Assembly (NCBI GenBank): GCA_947623455.1
Contig: OX392535.1
Coordinates: 38,526,688-38,590,687, forward strand
Origin: Mimachlamys varia
Lineage: Eukaryota > Mollusca > Bivalvia > Pectinida > Pectinidae
DNA length: 64,000 nt
Reading direction: 5' to 3'
Position numbers and translations under genes: made by a program. The stretch's first letter is position 1, and every line of letters begins with the position of its first letter. Under the pieces are notes generated by a model. The model saw only the letters and a program-made list of their open reading frames with translations, was not told the origin of the DNA and did not search any database. Of the stretch, positions 54,496 through 64,000 are shown piece after piece.

Positions 54496-57400
54496 TTGTG
54501 TCATGTAACTTTTATTCTTTTGACATCACCAATCTGAAGAAAATGTTCCTGAATAATCACTGATCTATTAATGTTTGACAGACCCACCGCAAGTAGTGTA
54601 GGAAACATATATAAGATATATTGTAGTAGAAGGACGGACGGACGAAACGCAAATAAATTCCACTGCTCGGACAACATAACAGAAGAATACGGACGGATAC
54701 AACGAAAACCCTACCCCCATCAGTTATCACCAGTCGGCGAGTGCACTAAAGAAAACAACTATACATTGGGTCGAAATGATGTCTATGCATATAGCTAGCT
54801 GTAATCATAGTATGAGGAGATATAATTCATAGCTTAAATCAAATATAATGCGGCCCGCAATATACTTCAAACAGATATAGAGGGAGAAATGAAAACGAAA
54901 TAAATAAATATTTATCCGTAGATTCATCAGATATCGACGATCTGGAAGAAAGATACGCAGAATAACGCCTACTATTGACAATATGCATACTTATACACTT
55001 CTCCAACAATGTTAATGGCTTTACACGGCGAGATATTTTTGACAGGTGCCGTGTTGCAGTCCCCAAAATCATATCCGATAAAAAAAGTCCGACCAGTGTC
55101 CTTTAATGTTATATGAGTTAATGTTAATATTATACACGTGTGCAGATTGAGCCTGCTGAATATAAACCGAAGGAAGGAAAAAATCGGGAATGCCAATTAA
55201 ATATATCGCGATGCATGTTTGTTGGAGTTTAGGCATTTTGAGTTCTTTCTGTAAAAATTCAAACTGGCGAAAGACGGATGATGGCAATACACAGTACAAA
55301 AGGAATATGTTTAAGATTTACCAGTTATACATGCACCGACTACATGTAATCCAACAAGACACGCGCTTATGTTTCATAAAAGTTCAACGTCTGAAGGTGT
55401 TGTATCTTGAGTTTGGTTTGTGATAGCTATAGTAAATCAGTTGATTTTTGTATATATACATGTGCAATCGCTAACAAAGATCACATAGAAAGGAAAAACT
55501 GCGGGAAGTACAAAATGTGTAAGTGAACAACCAATTTCTTTTCAAGAGTCAATCTATCACTGTCACAAACAGATGGGAATAACACAAAAGTTTGAAATAC
55601 CAGCAGATTTCGTTGAAATACATTGTAGTGTTAAAAATCGGTACATGAAAATGGTCCCTCCCGACTATTCACATTGAAAGCAGAAACACGCAATTCTATA
55701 AATTGTGTGAAACAAGTAGATATTTTCTTTAAGATAAATATAAAATATGTGGTCACATTAAAACAAATGACATACGCTAATGAGTATTGAAACATTAAAA
55801 AGGTTTGTTCTGTGGCTCAGCCTATTCCGTTCAACAATGAAAAATCTTTAATTAAAAACAATGAAACAGCTTCCTAACTCTAGTGGCTGAAGTAGATGTG
55901 GTTTCAAATAATTGCACACCAAGCACATATACATTCTGCTTCATATTCTCAGCAAATCATTAAAAAAACAAGAAATAGGCTTTCAAATATACGTGAAATT
56001 GAATGGAAATTATTATTCCGGACTCTCTCTATAGTTGGTGATTATTCAATTCAACTTTGATTCAAAACATTGGTTTTACGTTTATTTCACTATACAATTT
56101 ATACAGGACTGAATAAGTTTGGATTTATTCGCTGTCTGAGTTCAATTATATTTATATATATATCATAAAACTGGAAGGTTTATTTTGAAATTAGCGTACC
56201 ACAATTTATCCCGAATGGTAAATGGCCAAATTATTAGAGTAATCTCTTACATTGAGAGAGATTGTTATAGAAAACTAGTACGTATCGTTAATACAAAGTC
56301 GTTGTGATCTTGGTGTGATACCTGTCGTTTATAGGTAGCAAGATAATAGCAGCCATCGCCCAAAATGGCACGGGTGAAGGGTCATGACTACGATCGCAAG
56401 CCTTTGATAGATTTAGGTTCGCCATTGGAATCCTGCATTTTACTTAAAGATATACACCATCTGAGAATTAATAAAGTCAAAATTTCCCTGCGTTAAACTT
56501 TTTTCTCAATTACATTTTATGGATAAGGGAGTTCATAGCATATAACAGAAAATGCATAGATAATGATATATCAGTGTGCTCGTTTTTGTGCTATGATCGA
56601 TCAAATATATCAATATGACATAACAGGTGATTTAAGTGAATTTTGTACTTTTGATCAACTGCAGGATATCTTCATAAAATATCTTCCGAATTAGTAGTCC
56701 GAAATATGTTATTTTTCGCAGCAATGACAAAATAGTATTTTCTTTTAAGTTATGGAGTAAAATTTCTCTTACTTATAGTTTAACTCAGAAAACAATTTGA
56801 GTTAACCCTATCCCATATTTTTTGCAGATTCAATGCTTAATAAAAAATTGCTATTGAACCTATTTTTAAAATCAGCGGAAGAAAAGAAAATGGGTTTCTC
56901 TTTCATAAACAGCCATAAAAATAGAGGATTAGTGTGCTTCATTTCTTGTCCCTTTACTATTCAAAAATAAAAAGTCGTCCAGTTCCATTTAATATATGAG
57001 AACAATGCCAAAATTGCATAATTATCCTATTTGTTGCATAATATTTCTATTCTGAACTTAATAAAGTTTTACAGCAAATTTAAGTGAGCTTGCAAAAATA
57101 AAAATGGCGAAACACTGATGTTTTTTAGAGATCGATCCAGCATCAAAAAGGTGAAATTACACCCTTCTCAAAGTGCAAAAAATACTCAGAAATATGCATT
57201 TTCAAAATGGCCGCGGGTATGTTTTATAAATTCATGTAAAAAGTTCTACAACAACAGACACTTATATTTTTGACACAATTTTCAAATATATATATATATA
57301 TGCTATTATATCAAAATTTATCATAACTTCTTCAATATAACATCAAATCTTTGAATGAGATTTAAACGAGACTTGAACGTGACCGAAACCTCAGAAGAAT

Positions 57401-57870
57401 ACATTCTTAAATGCAGATAAAACGGTCATATATTGATTTTGTTTTCAATGAAATACTTATGGTTCGAAATATAAATGTCATCGTGGAATTAAATTAGATG
57501 ATGTCATAAAATGATTTCTCAAGTTATTAAATGACTTTAAATGACTAGGGAAAATATTAAAAGTGCTTTTGTTGTTTTTTATTTGGTCTGTTGGGAGTAA
57601 AATGTTTTTCAATTTCAGTACTTTCAGTACTTTGATTGGACCATAATTACATTTAATCGATTCACTGTCATTTTCTCGTTGCTTAGGGCGAACGGCTCGC
57701 ACTACGTATACTCTATCCATCTCTGCGGGGTCAACCTATGAAGTACGTTACGACCAAGGACTTCGTTATTGCAACATGTTTTTTTTCTAGAACATACTGT
57801 ATGTTGCTCAAGCAAAAGCTTTGCGCTTAAGCGTCTTACTGACAACCCTAAAACATTTTTCTGATGAAGA
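54496..57870. other. Long gene-free stretch before the RNF gene
   Basis: AT-rich, with short TA microsatellites (56151-56160, 57285-57300). No coding frame I can support; frames at 54571-54798 and 55190-55423 are featureless. Confidence 0.4.
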
Positions 57871-57875
57871 TTTAG

Positions 57876-57892
57876 TGACGTCACTCGGAAGT
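57876..57892 (+). promoter_or_regulatory. CRE palindrome plus ETS site at the RNF126-like promoter
   Basis: TGACGTCA (57876-57883) is followed by CGGAAGT (57886-57892), ending 12 bp before the ATG. CRE and ETS cores are typical of TATA-less housekeeping promoters of animals, near the transcription start. The 5' UTR would be very short or the start site scattered. Confidence 0.55.
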
Positions 57893-57904
57893 TCGCAACG
57901 AGAC

Positions 57905-60900
57905 ATGGCGGAAGCTGCTGTAGAAAACAGACCGTCTTTAAACAGATTTTACTGTCATAGCTGCTCACAAGAAATTAGTCCCAAACCAGTGAGATACTGT
58001 TTATATGTAAAAACTTTGTTTCCAATTGAATTCAGTTAAACTGGCAAAAGAACACTCGAATTCAGTTAAATTGGCCTTACCATGTATTGCTTGATTATTG
58101 CAGCTATTTTTGAGATGTCAGATGACAAACTGAAAAACAGCACATACCAAGCAAACATAAGCTTACGTATTAATTACTTTGTTGTTATTGTATCTATTGA
58201 TTTGTTTTAAGCATATGTATATGTCTTTTGAATTAAGATGGGTCTATAAATTCATGTGATTATATGGAATTGCTTTATCAAAGTGAAAATTTTAGGATAG
58301 TGCTTTCTGGAATGATGCCATTCTAGAAAGCACTAGTTATATATAAGCTTAATTCATAAAATTGTGCGCAAATGATTATATATTTCCTGCTGAGAAAAAT
58401 GCATTGGCTGCAGGCAAGTAGATGTTTTCAATGTTCAAGTTAATATCAGTGACTACTTGCCAAATAAAAATTGCAATTACCAATTTTCTTGCAATTTGAC
58501 CCTTTCCTTTGAGTAATTTAAACTCATGCACAGTTTAATTTGATTATGTGCTTAAAAATTGAGCCAGTATTGTTTTTACACACACTTGCCTAAAGGACCA
58601 GTGATGCAGAAATTTGATTTCTTGACCACTGTCCAGGATATATAACTTATAAGTGTAACAGGAGAGGAAAAATGCACTGCTAGACTTGGGTTCAAACACA
58701 GGATCTTCCGAGCTCTAGACGAACGCTCAACCAATTGAGCTGGTCGCCGACGATTGACACAGTCTAGATCCACTTAATCCTCCCTCCTTTAACAAAGTCT
58801 TTGACCCCCAAGACATCACAATTTACAACCCCAGGTTTGGGTATCCACTTGCTAAGTATGCACCCTGTACTTGAAACAAGGTATGTTCACTGGCACCAAA
58901 TGTAACAGGAGAGGGAAAATGCACGGCCAGACCCGGGTTAAAACCTGGGACCTTCCAAACTCTAGACGGGCGCTCAACCAATTGAGCTATCTGGTCGCCG
59001 ACAATCGACCTGGTCTAGATCTGCTACATCAGCATTTATATATATACGAGCCATGTTTCTCACCTATCTTGCTGAAAAGTGAAAAAGGTGGCATGATGAT
59101 CTTCGAACCTTTCACAATATTCAAACTGTACAACATTATAAAGATGAGATATAATTTTCTGCTCCAACACTGTTTGTAAGTATGGGGTATTCTTAATCTT
59201 GCTGCCACATCCACTTTTCTTCAAAACGGGCTCAAAAGAAAAGGTTATACTTTCAAAAATTGTATTCAGTCAAATAATTTTCATGGTTTTTGAGTATACA
59301 CTCTTTCATGACCAAAAGTGTAAGAGAGGGAAATAAATTTACCAAATCTTAAAAACCTGAAATGGAATTTTCTTACCTTACAATTCTGCATACTTACAAA
59401 AGATTCTTTTAATCTTTCTTTTAGGACTATACCTGCCCAAGATGTGATAATGGATTTATAGAAGAAATTACAGAGTAAGTAACATCAAGAATCACATCAG
59501 TTTCATTGCTGTCTGGCTCTGAGTCAGGTGGGAGGCTATACATTTATAGGGAATATTGAAATCAGGTCTCTATAACAGACATTCCAATTACAACAAGACA
59601 TTAATTAATTAACTCCATATTTGACAATTTCTAGTGCTGTCACGATATACCAGTATATTGCAATGTGTCAATAGAAATGTGTTGCATCACAGTACGAAAT
59701 TGAAATACCGTTTTTTTGTGGTACTACAGGTTAATTTTGAGTACTTACAATCAGTCTTGCCTAATTTCCTTCAATATTTTGCATGAATTCCAAGAAAAAC
59801 AGTAAAATGAAGTCATTTCCATGAAACCCTTATTCTACTTTCTCTTTTCGATAGTCTGAATCAGCTAAATGTTTGAACTTTCAAGAGCCCCATCTTTTTT
59901 CTCAAGTGTCTCTTCTACTTTGTCAAAATACAACAGCATGCATGGCTGATGGCTATGATTGTATGCCAAATAAAAAGGCAAAATGTGACATATGGGGGCA
60001 TTTTTGTCTAAAACAAAACAAACAAACCAATATATTGTGGTACGTATCGTGATACAGTCACTTTGTATTGCAATGTATCATGGTACAGTTTTCCTGTATC
60101 GTGACAGCACTAACAATTTCATCCATTTTGTGATGCTGGAGAATATTTTTATGTGTTTTTCTAGATTATGCTTTGAATATTTTCATATTTGTGTACTGTA
60201 CAAACCTGAGTTTCCTCTGGTCAGCATACCAGACTTAAGACATTTTGATAGAGGAACACATGGTATAGGGCCATAGTTCACTGCTATATATGAAAATGTG
60301 AACTTGTCTGTCACCGTTTGGTATTCTCTGTATTTTGGGACAGTTTTGAGGTTCAAAATCGCCTATAACACACCACAAACTTCAAATATATCATTAAATG
60401 GATTATTTTTTATTCATATCTGCTCTTATTATCACCAACATCTAAATTTGTCAGTTATGACCTCAGTTTTCAATTTTTTGAAATTTCCTTAACAAACTGG
60501 TTCAATGTCAATCGTCATTCTTTACACCGTAAGAAAACCATGAGGTGACTTAAACAAACACTACTCATCCACACTGAAGACAGAAGATTTCTGGACCACA
60601 TCTCATTCATATAATATTGTTGATTAGTCACTATATACTTCTCGACACTGTTCAAATTAGGTCAGTGATCACTATTACCTGTTTTTAGCGTGGCAGCCCG
60701 CCACGCTTACACAGCCAAATTCACTCCATCCGCTACGCATGTAAATTGTAACATTACACCCCTATTTTGTATCAATTCCCAGTGGTAAATTTACCTGTTT
60801 CTCATTACCTATGGTCACTGTTTTATTAGTGAACTAGGTCTAACTTTAATTGACGAAAAATAGGTGATCGCTACCTCAGTAAGATGGCGAGGCATTACGG

Positions 60901-63164
60901 TACAGTCGACTGACCTCTTGATCACACCTATCGGTGGTAATAATTGATGAACAATAGGTCTAAAGTTTTGACCATGCAGGAGATGTTGTGATTGTGTGGT
61001 TTCAGTCAGAACATCAGAGAAATGTATCATCGACATCGGAAAAACCGACGGTCCGACAATATTCTATTTTCGCTCGAATAAATATTCAGCTGGGATATTA
61101 TCAAAACGGAAGCAAAACCTAAGTTGTCAGAAGAATTCCATTGTTTTGCGTATGGCAGTGTGTTCTGGCCACACACCATAGGAAGAAACTCTAGCTAGTA
61201 TTATAGAAGATTATCATGATCAACAACAACTTTAATGACAAATCGGACACTAATACCTTAACAGGAGCCATATGCATTATAATTATATAAACCATTATGA
61301 TCATGACTAATAACATTTTCTAGAGATTCGAAGAGCCTTGCTAATTGAGCGTAAAAGCGTAAAAGGTTTCACAATACAGCTCAGTTTTTCTGTCAATCCT
61401 GATACTGTGTATAGTACAGTGCACTTCTCTTTATATCATGTTGCATTTGTCAGACAAAAATATGGTATTAACAGGAATGTGACATTAAGAGAAACATATT
61501 TTTTCCACTTAATCTAGTGCATTTCCAATCTCCATACCTGAAAGTAAGCTATTCAGTGTACATATTAAGATATTTCAATACATAGATAACATTATTTTAA
61601 TAAAAAAAAAATATTTTTGGGATTATTTTTTATTTTCTATGCAACATTTTGTACAAGTTGTATCTGAAATCAATGGAAATGATATCATTTTCTTGATATT
61701 TTATGTGATTGTTTAAACATGATATTAAGAGGAATTCACCTCAAAATACATGATATACCAAATCAGATTACATAGATTATATATAGAGAAAATTGGTGCT
61801 TGGGAAAAACATGATATAAAGAGGAATGTGATATTAACAGGGGTGATATTAATTGGAGTCCACTGTAATACCCAACCAAAAACCTATTGAACCCCACAAA
61901 GAGTAACTGGATTTCAAGGTATATCTCCAAATATGAAGAAGTAGCTTGTAGGTGGAGGTATTTAAAAGAGTGAAAGAAATGATAAACCAAAGCTTGAATT
62001 GTTTCATGTAGACACTCTTCAAAGACAAATTGCTTGTTATACCACATTTTTTTCTCTTGTGTAGAGGGTTTCAGGAGACAGATGCTCAAACTCCTTCAGA
62101 TCCACCAGTCGACCCGGCCGCTCAGTTTGCAGAGGTTTGTTATAAAGTTTTTTTCTCTTACACTGACTCGTGCTTAGACATACATTAATTTGATCCCTGG
62201 GCAACTTATCTAGACCTCAATAAGATATCACAGTTTACATTGCTGTGGAAATTGGAAGTTTCATGTTTTGGAAAAGCTTTTTGATAGAAAGATTTGTTTC
62301 AATGTTTTGTTTGGACAGATTGAGCCAGATAACTCCATAGAGGAATTCTTGGAATTTAACTCAAAACTGTTTGTGTTTATAAGATAAATAAGGTTTTATC
62401 AACATTTAGACTGTAATCAATGAAGGCTTTATAATTGAAAGCTAATTGTTCACATCTTTCCAGCTATGGGGCCGGGCATTTTTAGACAGCTTTCAGAACC
62501 AGGTATCTGGTGGAACAACAGCTCCTACACGAGAACGAACTGAAGACTCGGATTCTGAAGATGAAGAAAGGAATCATCCCCAGCCTCATGGGCTTCGTCC
62601 TTCCAGGATAAGGCCATTTAGGATATCTGTCCGAACAGGAAATCGGCGGCCGGTAAATCGACAGCAACAACATATACATGGGTGTGTATATATAATACAC
62701 TATACAGCTATTTCTGTGCATTCAAGATTGCTTTGTAAGAAAATCAACATGACAAAGCAGATTCAATCTTCAAAATAACTGAAAAAAAACAGACACCAAT
62801 TTATTAAAAGCTTTTCTCCTAGTTTTGGTTTCTATCATAGCAATTTCTCAATATTTAAGTTACTTGAACTATTGAGTGATTCTATTCCCATTTTACTGGT
62901 TGGTAACTAGCTTTCTTGAAGTACCCATTCACTAATGCAGGAATTGAGGTTTCCGCTTTCTGAAAACACAATAAATATTCAAGTCGGCATTCTTTTGGAC
63001 CAGGATATTGATCGGTGCTTAGTTGAAAAGTGGTCACCAACTGCTAGAAGTGATCCCGAAAATCTTGTGGTTTACAAGTGTTTATGCATTGTGTAATTTT
63101 TGTTTTGTTCTAGGCTACTACAGATGTTTGTAGATAGGTTAACAGGAGAAATGGGCCAGCCTGT
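57905..63164 (+). CDS. RNF126: RNF126/RNF115-type E3 ubiquitin ligase, first five coding exons (partial)
   Basis: Exons: 57905-57988, 59425-59474, 62065-62134, 62464-62681, 63114-63164, all with GT-AG borders and matching phases. The N-terminus reads MAEAAVENRPSLNRFYCHSC, then in exon 2 DYTCPRCDNGFIEEIT. These two C-x2-C pairs form the N-terminal zinc finger that binds ubiquitin and the BAG6 quality-control complex in vertebrate RNF126. Exon 4 has LWGRAFLDSFQNQ, an acidic Ser/Asp/Glu patch, and an Arg-rich stretch (PSRIRPFRISVRTGNRR). Exon 5 encodes LLQMFVDRLTGEMGQP. The RING-H2 domain expected at the C-terminus lies past the window. RNF126 and its paralogue RNF115 cannot be separated here; an invertebrate may have one ancestor of both. 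Confidence 0.88.
58297..58334. repeat. Perfect short hairpin in intron 1 of the RNF gene
   Basis: TAGTGCTTTCTGGAATG, a short loop, then CATTCTAGAAAGCACTA; about 16 pairs with one mismatch. The tiny loop makes a microRNA precursor unlikely. Confidence 0.6.
58652..58773 (-). mobile_element. tRNA-derived SINE, copy 1
   Basis: On the minus strand: CAGCTCAATTGGTTGAGC (A box) and TGTTTGAACCC (B box) of RNA polymerase III, then a short tail ending CTCCTGTTACAC. Intron 1 of the RNF gene. Confidence 0.7.
58902..59021 (-). mobile_element. tRNA-derived SINE, copy 2
   Basis: Same family and orientation as 58652-58773, about 250 bp away. A box TAGCTCAATTGGTTGAGC, B box GGTTTTAACCC, tail CCCTCTCCTGTTACAT. 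Not a functional tRNA: there is no standard anticodon arm. Confidence 0.72.
59632..60112. mobile_element. hAT-type MITE, 481 bp, with 8-bp target duplication
   Basis: Perfect 16-bp terminal inverted repeats (TAGTGCTGTCACGATA) and an exact 8-bp duplication ACAATTTC on both sides (59624-59631, 60113-60120), diagnostic of hAT insertion. No transposase frame. Intron 2 of the RNF gene. Confidence 0.85.
61417..61865. mobile_element. pogo/Tigger-like MITE, 449 bp, TA target site
   Basis: Begins CAGTGCACTTCTCTTTATAT and ends ATTAATTGGAGTCCACTG, flanked by TA (61415-61416, 61866-61867). The terminal repeat is imperfect. TTAACAGGAATGTGA-like phrases recur inside. Intron 2 of the RNF gene. Confidence 0.6.
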
Positions 63165-63689
63165 GTAAGTATCATGGTTATACTTGCTGTAAAAGTTGAT
63201 ATTTTTGTGTGTTTGGAATTTTTCGCTTAGTCAACCTCTAAACTGTTTACAGTGTGACAATTTTTGTGCTGCCAACCGAGCTGTTTTTTACTGTGTGCCA
63301 ACAATACTATTAGACATTGTAGAATTTGAGTAGTGTCAATGTGTTCATATGTTGATTTATTTGAGAAGATTTAAAGCAAGCGAAAATGTCCACGCCGCAT
63401 ACAATTCCACTTTTACAGTGCAAACTTACAATACAAAAAATGAAACCATAAAATGCATCATTTACCAGTCAATACATATGGATTCAACAAAGGCTAAACA
63501 TGATATTTAAAAACTTTATCAATTCTTAAGATTAAAAAAAGCATAATGATATTCTACAGTAATTTGGTTTAACTATAGCTTTACAATCACATGTATCAGA
63601 AAATTGAGCCCAATCTTTGTAATAATTTTTTGACTTCCTGCCATTCCCATGATAAATGGCAATCGCAACATCTCGTGGATGTTTCCGGT

Positions 63690-63892
63690 AATCTTCGGAA
63701 ATCTACTCCCTCGAATGCATGCATCTGAAAGCCATGCTGTGAATCACGACATAGTTTGGAATTCCTCAGACTTCATCCACACAAGACGGGACCGTCTTCT
63801 TCAGTGTGGCCATGAGCGCACCCATTTTGGAACAGGGAAACACCGTATGACCCTCTATACATGTATTCGAGGGAGTAGATTTCCAAGATCAG
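63690..63892. mobile_element. MITE-like inverted repeat, ~200 bp
   Basis: GGAAATCTACTCCCTCGAAT followed by GCATG on the left, and CATGTATTCGAGGGAGTAGA then TTTCC on the right, are inverted copies with about one mismatch. After exon 5 of the RNF gene. Confidence 0.65.
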
Positions 63893-64000
63893 TAGAAATT
63901 TACCAAGAGATTTTGCATTTGGGTAAATGAGTCATAGTCTCAAAATACACAGACAAGGGAGATAACTGTCCTTAAATGAGTTATCTCAAATAAGATTTCA

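Noticed and set aside
58652..59021. Two tRNA-like sequences with A and B boxes
   Set aside because: No cloverleaf with anticodon arm, and both share a common tail; they are SINE copies, not tRNA genes.
62446..62778. 110-residue frame as a separate gene
   Set aside because: It is exon 4 of the RNF126-like gene read through into its intron.

Overview
This window is metazoan nuclear DNA, most probably from a bivalve or other mollusc. Genes have GT-AG introns. The sequence is AT-rich and crowded with repeats typical of bivalve genomes: 'GACCTTGA...CAAGGTCACAGGGG' core repeats, hairpin-ended non-autonomous elements, tRNA-SINEs and hammerhead retrozyme-like units. The species assignment is inference; nothing here fixes it.

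Layout. 1-1640: end of a PAN/apple-like exon followed by a 74-bp minisatellite. 1640-8260: gene-poor; it holds a palindromic MITE, a unit with a complete hammerhead ribozyme fold (5085-5128) and duplicated repeats. 8262-9329 (-): ZIP zinc transporter A. 10400-23440: repeats nested three deep. A hairpin-ended repeat element is split by a non-LTR retrotransposon (14-bp target duplication), which is itself split by a young LTR retrotransposon (17194-22734, identical 166-bp LTRs, intact 1608-codon ORF). 23926-24981 (-): ZIP transporter B, whose last ~340 coding bases nearly match copy A. 26770-30560: a second hairpin-family element carrying a 5'-truncated LINE and a further nested repeat. 30672-48659 (+): a 14-exon coiled-coil gene reconstructed here by splice sites (716 codons, continuous frame). 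Its introns carry several mobile elements and two minisatellites that begin at 5' splice sites. 48660-57800: 3' UTR fold-back repeat, further repeats, a third retrozyme-like copy and a long gene-free stretch. 57905-64000 (+): first five coding exons of an RNF126/RNF115-type E3 ubiquitin ligase; its RING exons lie beyond the window.

The host genes do not form a pathway. They are zinc uptake (two ZIP paralogues), an unidentified coiled-coil protein and a ubiquitin ligase. The most notable signals are the hammerhead ribozyme and its over-one-unit relatives, a 2A-like motif at the head of the LINE endonuclease frame, the splice-donor-anchored minisatellites, and the apparent gene conversion between the ZIP genes.
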